Shown: one piece after another, positions 7,477 through 15,507 of the stretch
Layout: each line of letters begins with the position of its first letter
How positions within the stretch are numbered: position 1 is the stretch's first letter
From: Candidatus Sumerlaeota bacterium
Lineage (GTDB): Bacteria > Bacillota > SLNR01
Reading direction: 5' to 3'
Length of the DNA stretch: 34,784 bases
Assembly (NCBI GenBank): GCA_007132905.1
Contig: SLNR01000167.1
Coordinates: 1 to 34,784, forward strand
Made by a program: the position numbers and the translations under genes
The notes under the pieces: model-generated
Told to the model about the DNA's origin: nothing
Seen by the model: only the letters and a program-made list of their open reading frames with translations
Databases searched by the model: none

Positions 7477-9321
7477 GTGCCGGCAGCGGAAGAAAAAAAG
7501 AAAATATTACTAGCTCCTTTAGATCCAGTTCATGATATTGGCTTAAAAATGATTCGAAATGAACTTAGCCAATTTGGGCATGAAGCCATTCTACTGCCTC
7601 CTGATTATTCTCCTCAAGAAATCATAAAAATTGCGTCGGATGACCGCTTTGATTTTATTATGATCAGCCGAACTTTGGGATATGGAGTAGCTGAGATCCT
7701 CGGAGAATTCATTGATTTGGCCGATGCCGCTGGAATTAGAGAGGAAACGGCTATAGTTATTGGAGGGATGGCTATTCGGCCTGAACTTGCGGCGGAGATT
7801 GGTTTTGATGCCGGCTTCGGTCCGGGAACAGATCCTGCACAAGTTAGGGCTTATGTTGAAAACAAGTCATATGTGGCAGTTGAACAGAAAGCACAGAAGA
7901 AAAAAAAGGATTTAACGGAAAGTTCATCATATAAGTATCGTAATGAACATATTGCCTCATTATTAGATGAGATTGTTGATGGAATCCTTACTTGGAGTCA
8001 TGGAAAAAAATCCCCTGGAATTGAGCGGTCAAAACTTAGGAGAGAGTACATTCAATCTCAAAAATATCCTGAGAATTCTGATCGCAGCCAAAATTTTTCT
8101 GCTGAGAAAAAAGAATATTTTGATCACTGCAGCAAATCAGCCCATGATTTTTATAAAAGCGGTGTACTTCCAAGCAAAACTCGCTCTCTTAGCAGCACAG
8201 AGCAGGATGCTTTAGATGAAATGGTAAAGAAATTTGAAGACAAAGGCTCCTGCAAAACAATACAGCATCATGAGAAACAGCCCAAAGTGTTTGTGCAGTA
8301 CGGAACAGGTTGTCCTTTCATGGATGTAATGCATATCAAGCTGAGCGAATCTTGGGGAGCCGACGGAATGCTCCATTTCGATCCATCTTGGGGGGCGAGA
8401 ACCGAAGGTCTGTTAGAAGGGATGATAGCCCATCAAGAAGATGGCTCAGTAATCACTTATGAAAATCTAAAAACGATAAGAAGGATGACAGAAGAAAGCA
8501 CCCTCTGGTCTGTGAGGGCCCATAGAGGACTAAACACCCCTGAGACGGTGGTGCTAGCGGGCGAGACAGGTGCCGACCTTACCAAGATAAACATTGTTTA
8601 TGGATCATTAGGTGCAGGAACAGATCCGGAACGTCTTACGGTGGATGGAATAGAATCCATTCGCCTTGCTGCTGATTACAAACTTCCGTTTGATATCCCC
8701 ACCAACGAGGAACTTTGCGGTGTGCCTGCCTACAAAGCTTTTGCAGGCATGTTAATTGTGGCTCATCTAGGCATTAGACTGGGCGCAAAACCGCTGTTAA
8801 AGCCTCTGTTTTGCTACTCGCCAGAAGTGATGATCAACGGCCAGATGAATGAAAATTATGTAGATTACAATGCTGCCAAAGTGCTGGCACTTTCGAGAAT
8901 ATCTGATATTCCTATTTGGCCGGGAGAACCAATCGGTTTTTTGACTCACAGTGAAGACCGGGTACAGTCATCTGTCACAACGTCCCTACATGCCGCGCTT
9001 GCATCGTCACTACGAGTTCCGGCCATTTCAATTGCTTCATCCGATGAGGCTTACTCGGGAGGGTCGATCACATCAGCCGCTCGGATTGATACACTTCGAG
9101 CTGTGGAAGAAGCCTTTCGGTTTTATGGTGATTCAACGATAGCTTTTTCGGATAAAGCGAATAGCTGGGCAGACGAGATCGAGAAAAATATAATAAAAGT
9201 CTTGCAAAAAGTAGCGCGGGCTGATTCATTTGTCGACGCAATGTATGATGGGATTCTTGGCAGCAAAGAAGACGGGGCCTACCCGGGAAGAACAGGGCGA
9301 AACACTGTAATAAAATCATAG
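7477..9321 (+). CDS. Cobalamin-dependent mutase-like enzyme (N-terminal B12 domain + glutamate-mutase-E-like barrel)
   Basis: The 614-residue protein starts with a B12-binding Rossmann domain (about residues 8-130). It contains LDPVHDIG (D16, H19, G22; lower-ligand His), an SxL-type motif in MISRTLGYG, and a GG motif in VIGGMAIRPE. A charged linker (about 135-265) leads to a catalytic-barrel-like region (about 269-600) beginning VFVQYGTGCPFMDV. That region resembles the QHGT start of the glutamate mutase E subunit and continues with NIVYGSLGAGTDPERL and FDIPTNEELCG. It probably carries out an adenosylcobalamin radical carbon-skeleton rearrangement. The substrate is unknown. GTG 7477 follows the extended SD AGGGGGTGAT at 7463-7472; ATG 7471 overlaps it and TTG 7456 precedes it. 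No clear PLP lysine is seen, so an aminomutase is less likely but not excluded. Confidence 0.82.
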   Translation: MPAAEEKKKILLAPLDPVHDIGLKMIRNELSQFGHEAILLPPDYSPQEIIKIASDDRFDFIMISRTLGYGVAEILGEFIDLADAAGIREETAIVIGGMAIRPELAAEIGFDAGFGPGTDPAQVRAYVENKSYVAVEQKAQKKKKDLTESSSYKYRNEHIASLLDEIVDGILTWSHGKKSPGIERSKLRREYIQSQKYPENSDRSQNFSAEKKEYFDHCSKSAHDFYKSGVLPSKTRSLSSTEQDALDEMVKKFEDKGSCKTIQHHEKQPKVFVQYGTGCPFMDVMHIKLSESWGADGMLHFDPSWGARTEGLLEGMIAHQEDGSVITYENLKTIRRMTEESTLWSVRAHRGLNTPETVVLAGETGADLTKINIVYGSLGAGTDPERLTVDGIESIRLAADYKLPFDIPTNEELCGVPAYKAFAGMLIVAHLGIRLGAKPLLKPLFCYSPEVMINGQMNENYVDYNAAKVLALSRISDIPIWPGEPIGFLTHSEDRVQSSVTTSLHAALASSLRVPAISIASSDEAYSGGSITSAARIDTLRAVEEAFRFYGDSTIAFSDKANSWADEIEKNIIKVLQKVARADSFVDAMYDGILGSKEDGAYPGRTGRNTVIKS

Positions 9322-9334
9322 GAGGGAAATCCTC

Positions 9335-10411
9335 TTGAAAGTAATAGGGATAATCGGTACGGCAAAAAACACAGGTAAAACAACCACCCTCCAATGTTTG
9401 CTAGAAGAAGCAGTCAAAGACAACGATTTGAAAATTGGCGTTACTAGCATAGGATACGATGGGGAATGGATTGATAGTATCACGGGCTTGCCTAAACCGA
9501 GGCTTTATGTTCAAGAGGATACATACATTGCAACCGCTTCTCAATGCCTGGAAAAAAGCAGCTGCGCTGTTAAAAAACTGGTCACAACGGATATTTTAAC
9601 CCCGTTGGGACCAGTAGTGATTGCGCAAGTCGAAAAAGAGGGCCTGCTAATGACGGCCGGTCCAAATAAGAGCTCTGATGTAAAGGAATTAATTGCACTC
9701 ATGAAAAAGTTCGATTGTGATATTTTTTTCATAGATGGGGCACTGAACAGAGTCATACCCTTTGGAGCCTCTGATGCGATCGTTGTGGCAACAGGAGCTG
9801 CGAAAAATCAAAACATAACGCAGTTAGCACTAGAAACAAAAAATTTGGTTAATGTTTTGACTTATGACTTTGAGATGGATAATGAGGATTTTGATTATCA
9901 TAAAGAGGGAATTTGCATTTTTTCCCGGGATCAAAAACCAATTCAGCTTTCTTTTTCTTCTTTGCTTACACGGGAGCACTCAGATGCACTTATAAAGACA
10001 GTTAATTCAAGCACAGCTGTCATTTATATTCCGGGTGCGCTTTTATGGGATCCATTGACCTGTTTGGTAAAGGGAGTACCTCAATCGAATCAAAAGAAGA
10101 CCATTGTCTTGCCTCACAATCTTACTTTGGTCCTTTCCGGGGATTTAAAAAAAACCATGGAAGCAGTTGATATGTGGTCTGATAAAGGCTTTTCCTGGAA
10201 AGTGGTCCACAAGATTAATCTGCTGGGGATTACTTTGAATCCTTTTTATCCAAGCTACCGACCGAATAATAACCAGTATTCATCGATGTATGTCTGTGCC
10301 GGGGAGCTTAATCGTGAAATGAGCAGGATATTATCTGTTCCTCTGTTCGATCTAAAAAGTGATGGTTGTGAAAAACTTTGGGAAAGTATTTTAACTATGA
10401 ATAAAGGGTGA
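9335..10411 (+). CDS. P-loop NTPase, candidate mutase reactivase or chaperone
   Basis: The 358-residue protein opens with a Walker A motif, IIGTAKNTGKTTTLQCLL (residues 5-22), and carries a Walker-B-like IFFIDGALNR about residues 130-139. The N-terminal half resembles SIMIBI-type NTPases. The C-terminal half (about 190-358) is unassigned. The TTG start is preceded by AGGAGGGA at 9321-9328, overlapping the mutase stop, which implies coupled expression. B12 mutases commonly need an ATP- or GTP-dependent partner to replace damaged cofactor: MeaB for methylmalonyl-CoA mutase, KamB/KamC for lysine 5,6-aminomutase. A similar role is inferred from position only. MobB-like or other cofactor functions remain possible. 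Confidence 0.75.
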   Translation: MKVIGIIGTAKNTGKTTTLQCLLEEAVKDNDLKIGVTSIGYDGEWIDSITGLPKPRLYVQEDTYIATASQCLEKSSCAVKKLVTTDILTPLGPVVIAQVEKEGLLMTAGPNKSSDVKELIALMKKFDCDIFFIDGALNRVIPFGASDAIVVATGAAKNQNITQLALETKNLVNVLTYDFEMDNEDFDYHKEGICIFSRDQKPIQLSFSSLLTREHSDALIKTVNSSTAVIYIPGALLWDPLTCLVKGVPQSNQKKTIVLPHNLTLVLSGDLKKTMEAVDMWSDKGFSWKVVHKINLLGITLNPFYPSYRPNNNQYSSMYVCAGELNREMSRILSVPLFDLKSDGCEKLWESILTMNKG

Positions 10412-10415
10412 TCAT

Positions 10416-11150
10416 ATGGATGAACGACTTCAAAAGATTTTATCACGCAGGGGGATTGCTTCTAGGCGTAAAGCAGAAGAGATGATTCGTGCTGGAAGGA
10501 TTAAGGTCGACGGCATAGTTGTCACTGATTTGGGATTTACAATCGAATCTGAAAAACATCTTATCGAAGTAGATGATAAACCCATTGAAAAAAGAGAGCC
10601 TAGGACATATATCCTTTTAAATAAGCCAAAAGGGTATTTATCGACAGTCCATGATCCCCAAGGCAGAAAAACAGTACTTGATTTACTGCCCGCTATTTCG
10701 CAAAGGATTTACCCTGTTGGCAGGCTTGATTATGATACTGAAGGTCTGCTTTTGCTGACAAACGATGGAGAGCTTACCTATCTGCTGACCCATCCGAAAT
10801 TTGAAATAGAAAAGACTTATCGGGCTATTGTGGAAGGTAAAGTAGATGATAAAACTATTGAGCAGTGGCGAGATGGCCTTTTCATTGAAGAGGGGAAAAC
10901 GGCTCCTGCAAAAGTGACAAAAAAAAAGATTACTTCATCGCAGTTTGAACTGCTTATTACCATCCATGAAGGGAGAAAAAGACAGATAAAAAGAATGGCA
11001 GAAGCGACTGGTCTGACAGTTATTTATCTGCAGAGAATGGCGTTCGCTTTTTTGACCCTCAAAGGAGTTCCCAAAGGGAGTTTTAGGTATCTTACAAACG
11101 AAGAAGTGAGAGAATTAAAGAAACTGGCAGAAGAAAACAAACCGACCTAA
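10416..11150 (+). CDS. rluB: 23S rRNA/16S rRNA pseudouridine synthase (RluB/RsuA family)
   Basis: The 244-residue protein has an N-terminal S4 RNA-binding domain (ERLQKILSRRGIASRRKAEEMI, then GRIKVDG) and the catalytic GRLDYDTEGLLLLTNDGEL, whose Asp attacks the uridine. A C-terminal HEGRKRQIKRM follows. It probably modifies 23S rRNA (RluB) rather than 16S; the family split is not certain from sequence alone. It starts 4 bases after the stop of the P-loop NTPase gene, with its SD (GGGTGATC) overlapping that stop, so it is now read with the accessory block. In many related genomes it follows scpB closely. Confidence 0.93.
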   Translation: MDERLQKILSRRGIASRRKAEEMIRAGRIKVDGIVVTDLGFTIESEKHLIEVDDKPIEKREPRTYILLNKPKGYLSTVHDPQGRKTVLDLLPAISQRIYPVGRLDYDTEGLLLLTNDGELTYLLTHPKFEIEKTYRAIVEGKVDDKTIEQWRDGLFIEEGKTAPAKVTKKKITSSQFELLITIHEGRKRQIKRMAEATGLTVIYLQRMAFAFLTLKGVPKGSFRYLTNEEVRELKKLAEENKPT

Positions 11151-11161
11151 CTTAAAAATAC

Positions 11162-11190
11162 TTGAACAAAAACAAAACTTCACATATAAT
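11162..11190 (+). promoter_or_regulatory. Sigma-A-type promoter of the cobalamin operon
   Basis: TTGAAC (11162-11167) and a perfect TATAAT (11185-11190) are spaced by 17 bases. The predicted start point near 11197 is just before the riboswitch P1 stem. Confidence 0.75.
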
Positions 11191-11199
11191 GAAAAGAAA

Positions 11200-11393
11200 A
11201 AGTGTTTAGGTGCCCATAAAGGGATAATAGGGAAGTCCGAAAGCAAGTGTGCAAGTAAATCGGCGCGGTCCCGCCACTGTATACAGAGATGCGGCGCACA
11301 ATAGCCACTGCTTAACTGTGGGGTTGCAACCACGAAAAAGCGGGAAGGCAGCGCAGCAGATGATCTGGAGCCAGGAAACCTGCCTAAATACGT
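11200..11393 (+). ncRNA. Cobalamin (B12) riboswitch
   Basis: The leader contains the standard landmarks: TTTAGGTGCCC at the 5' side, GGGAAGTCCG near 11231, GCGCGGTCCCGCCACTGT near 11263-11280, and the B12 box GAGCCAGGAAACCTGCC near 11369-11384. Closing stem P1 can form between 11202-11210 and 11383-11391 (9 bp with one wobble). It senses adenosylcobalamin or a related cobalamin and lowers expression of the genes that follow, here btuF-btuC-btuD-cobO, when the cofactor is plentiful. Confidence 0.95.
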
Positions 11394-11454
11394 ACCAAAG
11401 AACCTTCGTTGGAAAGGGGGCGTGTGATTATATCAGTTGAGAAGGATTTTACTG

Positions 11455-11492
11455 GATAACCCTCCGTTTCTATTAGAAGCGAGAGGGTTATC
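11455..11492 (+). terminator. Strong hairpin between riboswitch and btuF (expression-platform candidate)
   Basis: Ten bases (11455-11464) pair perfectly with 11483-11492. The stem continues inward by about 6 bp after a bulged A, to a 5-base loop. It ends 8 bases before the btuF SD (AGGAGGGG, 11501-11508). There is no proper T tract after it (GATATCTTAGG), so it may act as a poor terminator or shape access to the ribosome site rather than as a classical attenuator. Confidence 0.5.
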
Positions 11493-11517
11493 GATATCTT
11501 AGGAGGGGTTTGTCTAT

Positions 11518-12471
11518 ATGAAAAGTTCTATTAAACGCTCAATCAAAACTATTTTGATAGTGATCATAGCAGCGCAGTTGATTTTGCTTTCTGGCTGTGG
11601 ACTATTCGATAATGGAGTAGGTACCACAAACGGGGACACTTTTCCCATGACAATTGTTGATGATGCCAACAGAGAAGTTACTGTACATGATAAGCCGGAA
11701 AGGATTGTAAGTTTTGCACCGGCTCACACAGAAACTCTTTTTGCTTTGGATTTGCAAGACTATATCGTCGGAATAGATGATTATAGCGATTACCCCGTCG
11801 GAACACAGGATATTCAAAAAGCAGGCGACGCACTTAACCCAAATTATGAAGTCATCATGGAATTGGCTCCCGATATTGTTTTTACCGTCGGAACGGAGGA
11901 CTCGCCTTTGGTGGAAAGATTAGATGAGCTTGGAATCACATGTGTCGTATTGCAGGCAGAATCCCTGCAGAGCGTTTTTGATGATATGCTGATAATTGGC
12001 CGCCTCACCGGGAAGACAGAAGAAGCAGAAGCTCTTGTAAACGAGCTGCTAGCACAAGTAAACGAAATTGAAAATAGAGTAAAAGATTTGCCGGAGGAGG
12101 ATAAAGTGACTGTTTTTTACGAGCTGTCACCACCCGGTACCTGGGGTTTGTGGACTATCGGCCCGGACTCTTTCATTCACGATCTGATTCAAATTGCCGG
12201 CGGTATTAATGTGGCAGGTGAAGAGGACGGAGACTATTTCAGCTATAGCGAAGAGATGCTCATTGAAAAAGATCCTATGGTGATTATTACCCCGAATCCG
12301 CAATCGCCCGGTGAAATCGAAGAAGGAAACAGACCTAGCTGGGAGACCATTGAGGCGGTAAGAAGCAAAAGGGTTTATCTGGTTGATCAAGATGTAGTGT
12401 CCCGGCCGGGTCCGCGGGTAGTAACGGGGCTTAAAGAGATTTCAAAAGCTTTGTATCCTAAGCGAGAATAA
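11518..12471 (+). CDS. btuF: Cobalamin ABC transporter substrate-binding lipoprotein
   Basis: The 317-residue protein has a lipoprotein signal: basic start, hydrophobic core and lipobox LLSGC with C27. It therefore sits on the outer face of the membrane. The rest is a class III periplasmic-binding-protein fold, with FPMTIVDDANREVTVHDKPERIVSFAPAHTE-type strand order near residues 42-75, a long central helix (about 170-195) and ELSPPGTWG in the second lobe. Members bind corrinoids or ferric siderophores/heme. The riboswitch and cobO in the same operon argue for cobalamin. Its SD AGGAGGGG lies 9 bases before ATG 11518. Confidence 0.9.
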   Translation: MKSSIKRSIKTILIVIIAAQLILLSGCGLFDNGVGTTNGDTFPMTIVDDANREVTVHDKPERIVSFAPAHTETLFALDLQDYIVGIDDYSDYPVGTQDIQKAGDALNPNYEVIMELAPDIVFTVGTEDSPLVERLDELGITCVVLQAESLQSVFDDMLIIGRLTGKTEEAEALVNELLAQVNEIENRVKDLPEEDKVTVFYELSPPGTWGLWTIGPDSFIHDLIQIAGGINVAGEEDGDYFSYSEEMLIEKDPMVIITPNPQSPGEIEEGNRPSWETIEAVRSKRVYLVDQDVVSRPGPRVVTGLKEISKALYPKRE

Positions 12472-12534
12472 GTAAGACAGTGGCAAATTAACCAACTTAC
12501 CGTAATAGGGATAGGGATGGATGTGATCTAGCTT

Positions 12535-13593
12535 ATGGACACACAAGATATCAAAAAAGGGATACACAAAAAACAAAAAAACAACACAAGCATTATACTT
12601 ATTATGCTGGCTTTGCTCATAATATTAATCCCATTTTCTGCAGCTGCTGGCGCTGTAGCCATCCCTCCGTCCCAATTAATCCAAATGCTGTTGAACCAAA
12701 TTCCATTTTTGGATCTCGTTTTTGACGACAGCTGGCTGCTGTCTCATGAACAGATCTTCTTTCAAATTCGGCTGCCGCGGGTGATAATGGCTCTTTTGGT
12801 AGGATTTTCGCTGGCCTTAGCCGGAACTACTTTGCAGGGGGTTTTACAAAATCCGTTGGCGGATCCTTATCTAGTTGGCCTTTCGTCTGGGTCTGCTCTG
12901 GGGGCATCAATCGCCATTTTACTGCGAAGACAAATCGCTCTTTTCGGATATGGATCAATACCTATTTTTGCTTTTTTAGGAGGGTTGTTCAGTCTTTTCA
13001 TTGTGTATATTATTGCTAAAAGAGGAGGAAAAGTATCAACAGCAAACCTCATCTTAGCCGGCGTTGCGGTAAGCGCATTCTTTTCTGCTGTTGTATCTTT
13101 GATCATTGTGTTCCAGGGGGAGAGAATGGGGGAAATTATATTTTGGTTGATGGGCGGCTTAGCCAATGCCTCTTGGCGTTATGTTTTCGCAATTATTCCT
13201 TATATTTTAATCGGCAGTACGATCATCTTCCTTTATGCAAGACCAATCAACATCCTGGGTCTAGGCGATTCAAGTGCACATCATCTAGGCTTAGAAGTTG
13301 AATCAGTCCGCAAATTGTTACTAGCTTGTGCATCTTTAATTACGGCCGCTTCTGTTTCTGTAACAGGTTTGATCGGGTTTGTGGGTTTGATCGTGCCCCA
13401 TATGCTTAGAAGAATTATCGGTCCTGATCACCGTTTGCTTTTACTGGCTTCGGGAATAGGTGGGGCTGTTCTTCTGCTCTTAGCTGACACCATGGCACGT
13501 ACAGCCCTGTCGCCCAGGGAAATACCAGTCGGTATCATAACAGCATTAATGGGTGCGCCTTACTTTGTCTATCTTTTAAAACGAACGACTTGA
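12535..13593 (+). CDS. btuC: Cobalamin ABC transporter permease
   Basis: The 352-residue polytopic membrane protein belongs to the FecCD/BtuC permease family, normally ten helices. Typical signatures are RLPRVIMALLVGFSLALAG near residues 80-100, QNPLADPYLVGLSSGSALGA after it, and LIGFVGLIVPHMLRRIIGPDHR near residues 280-300, which contacts the ATPase. It lies 63 bases after btuF and 19 bases before the ATPase gene, giving a complete uptake system. The start ATG 12535 has only a moderate SD (GGATGTGATC) about 6 bases upstream. Confidence 0.92.
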   Translation: MDTQDIKKGIHKKQKNNTSIILIMLALLIILIPFSAAAGAVAIPPSQLIQMLLNQIPFLDLVFDDSWLLSHEQIFFQIRLPRVIMALLVGFSLALAGTTLQGVLQNPLADPYLVGLSSGSALGASIAILLRRQIALFGYGSIPIFAFLGGLFSLFIVYIIAKRGGKVSTANLILAGVAVSAFFSAVVSLIIVFQGERMGEIIFWLMGGLANASWRYVFAIIPYILIGSTIIFLYARPINILGLGDSSAHHLGLEVESVRKLLLACASLITAASVSVTGLIGFVGLIVPHMLRRIIGPDHRLLLLASGIGGAVLLLLADTMARTALSPREIPVGIITALMGAPYFVYLLKRTT

Positions 13594-13612
13594 TGAGAAA
13601 GGGGTTTGAGGT

Positions 13613-14944
13613 ATGTCAGTCCTCTTTGAGATCCACGGTATAAAAACTGCTTACGATTCTCTGCCAGTACTGCAGGGAATCACATTTTCGATAGAAAAAG
13701 GAGATTTTGTCGGCATCGTGGGACCGAACGGATCCGGAAAATCCACTTTGATTAAAAACATGGCCAAAGTTCTCCCCTATCAAGCGGGGCGTGTTTTTTT
13801 TATGGACAAAGAACTGGAAAAGTATCGCCAGAAAGAGTTTGCAAAGAAACTAAGTGTTGTATCACAGGAACATCCGGCAGAAATCGCCTACTCGGTGTAT
13901 GATGTCGTCATGATGGGAAGGACTCCCCACTGGGGCTTTTTTCAAAAAGAGACTGTAGCTGATGAAGTGATTGTCGAGCAAGCCTTAAAACTTGCCGGAA
14001 TCAGCCATCTAAAGAAAAGGCTTGTCAGTGAGTTAAGTGGCGGAGAGAAGCAAAGAGTGTTTATTGCCCAGGCAATTGCCCAAAAGCCAGAGATTTTGCT
14101 GCTAGATGAACCTACAACTCATCTAGATATTCATTACCAGGTTGAAATAATGGATGTCATCAATAAGCTTAATGAGGATCAAAATTTAACCATCTTGGTG
14201 GTTCTTCATGATTTGAATCTTGCTTCCCAGTACTGTGATAAGGTTATTATGCTGGATCAAGGTTGTATTGCCGCCATGGGAACGCCTCAAGAAGTGATCA
14301 CCGCATCGAATATATCAAAAGTGTATAATTGCGAAGTAACTATCTCCAGCCACCCAATAACGCAAACACCTTTTGTGGCTCTGCATCCTAAGATCAACAA
14401 CCGCAATTTCAGTAGGGATCAAAACCGCTCTGTTGTCATCCATATCGTAGCCGGGGGAGGAAGTGGCTTTGAATATTTTAACATATTTAAAAGGTATGGT
14501 TATGCTGTGACAGCCGGAGTTTTAAATATGGGAGATTCTGATTGGATCGAAGCCCAAAAAAACAACATCGAATTAGTAGAAGAAGAGCCTTTTTCCCCGA
14601 TTACAGACACAAAGAAAAGGGAAAATATCATTTTGGCAGCCCAGTCTGATTTGATTGTGCTTACCGACGTTCCTTTTGGTCGCGGAAATATCGAAAATGC
14701 TCGTACTGTTGCAGAACTTGCAGAAAAAGGCAAAACCGTTTTAGTTGTTAACCAAGACAGTCTAAAAGAAAGAGATTATTCAGGAGGAATTGCCTCGAGT
14801 TGTTTAGAAAGTATCAAGGGTCTTGCAAATGTTTACCTCTGCTCAAAGAAAGACACAATTGATACGGTAAATGGCATATTAAAAGAAGGTGAGGGACATG
14901 AAAAAGAAGCTAGAAGAAGGGATGATTCAGGTCTATACGGGTAA
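13613..14944 (+). CDS. btuD: Cobalamin ABC transporter ATPase with a C-terminal extension
   Basis: Residues 1 to about 250 are a standard iron/cobalamin-type ABC ATPase: Walker A GPNGSGKST (37-45), signature LSGGEKQR (about 141), Walker B ILLLDEPTTHLD (about 161-172) and the switch His in VVLHDLN. The 443-residue length is about 180 more than a minimal BtuD. The extra part (about 262-443) begins SVVIHIVAGGGSGFE and has alternating strands and helices with a DLIVLTDVPFGRGN segment, suggesting a Rossmann-like nucleotide- or ligand-binding domain. The gene end overlaps cobO by 47 bases, so the last 15 or so residues are constrained by the cobO reading frame. Confidence 0.9.
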   Translation: MSVLFEIHGIKTAYDSLPVLQGITFSIEKGDFVGIVGPNGSGKSTLIKNMAKVLPYQAGRVFFMDKELEKYRQKEFAKKLSVVSQEHPAEIAYSVYDVVMMGRTPHWGFFQKETVADEVIVEQALKLAGISHLKKRLVSELSGGEKQRVFIAQAIAQKPEILLLDEPTTHLDIHYQVEIMDVINKLNEDQNLTILVVLHDLNLASQYCDKVIMLDQGCIAAMGTPQEVITASNISKVYNCEVTISSHPITQTPFVALHPKINNRNFSRDQNRSVVIHIVAGGGSGFEYFNIFKRYGYAVTAGVLNMGDSDWIEAQKNNIELVEEEPFSPITDTKKRENIILAAQSDLIVLTDVPFGRGNIENARTVAELAEKGKTVLVVNQDSLKERDYSGGIASSCLESIKGLANVYLCSKKDTIDTVNGILKEGEGHEKEARRRDDSGLYG

Positions 14945-15491
14945 CAGCAAAGGGAAAACCACAGCTGCCTTGGGATTAGCCTTGCGGGCAATCGGTCATC
15001 ATTTTCACATTGCCATGGTCCAGTTTCTAAAAGGCTCATCTTATGCCGGCGAAATTTTTGCTGCCGAACGACTTTACCCGCAGCTAGAGATCTACTCCTA
15101 TGGATATGAATGTCCGAGAGGTGGCATGATAAAAAGTGGCGAAACAAAATGCGTGGGCTGCATGGATTGTTTTGTCATGCCCGGAAAGATAACAGACGAG
15201 GACCGGGAAATTACTCAACTGGCAATGGATTGTGCAAAACGCGTGACAATTTCTGGAGACTACGACATCGTCATACTCGATGAAATAAGCAATCCGGTGA
15301 ATCTTGGGTTAATAGACGAGGAGGAAGTCTTAGACTTAATTGACCGAAGACCGCAGTATACAGAAATGGTCCTTACTGGAAGAAGCATGCCTGATCGGAT
15401 CATTGAAGCTGCTGACTTAGTTACAGAAATGGTAGAGATTAAACATCCCTTTCAAAAAGGCAAAACAGGACGGCGCGGCATAGAATTTTAA
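14898..15491 (+). CDS. cobO: Cob(I)alamin/cobyrinate adenosyltransferase, CobO/BtuR type
   Basis: The 197-residue enzyme transfers the adenosyl group of ATP to cob(I)alamin or its precursor, making adenosylcobalamin. The P-loop variant YTGNSKGKTTAALGLALRA lies at residues 13-31, and DYDIVILDEISNPVNLGL supplies the Mg/Walker B part. Unlike textbook BtuR, residues 72-91 hold four cysteines (C72, C85, C88, C91; ECP, then KCVGCMDCF), a possible metal site. The start is ATG 14898 with SD GAAGGTGAGGG. It overlaps btuD by 47 bases and is followed 16 bases later by a phosphatase gene. It would load incoming cobalamin for the mutase encoded upstream. Confidence 0.9.
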   Translation: MKKKLEEGMIQVYTGNSKGKTTAALGLALRAIGHHFHIAMVQFLKGSSYAGEIFAAERLYPQLEIYSYGYECPRGGMIKSGETKCVGCMDCFVMPGKITDEDREITQLAMDCAKRVTISGDYDIVILDEISNPVNLGLIDEEEVLDLIDRRPQYTEMVLTGRSMPDRIIEAADLVTEMVEIKHPFQKGKTGRRGIEF

Positions 15492-15507
15492 GGCTGGGGG
15501 GTATAGA

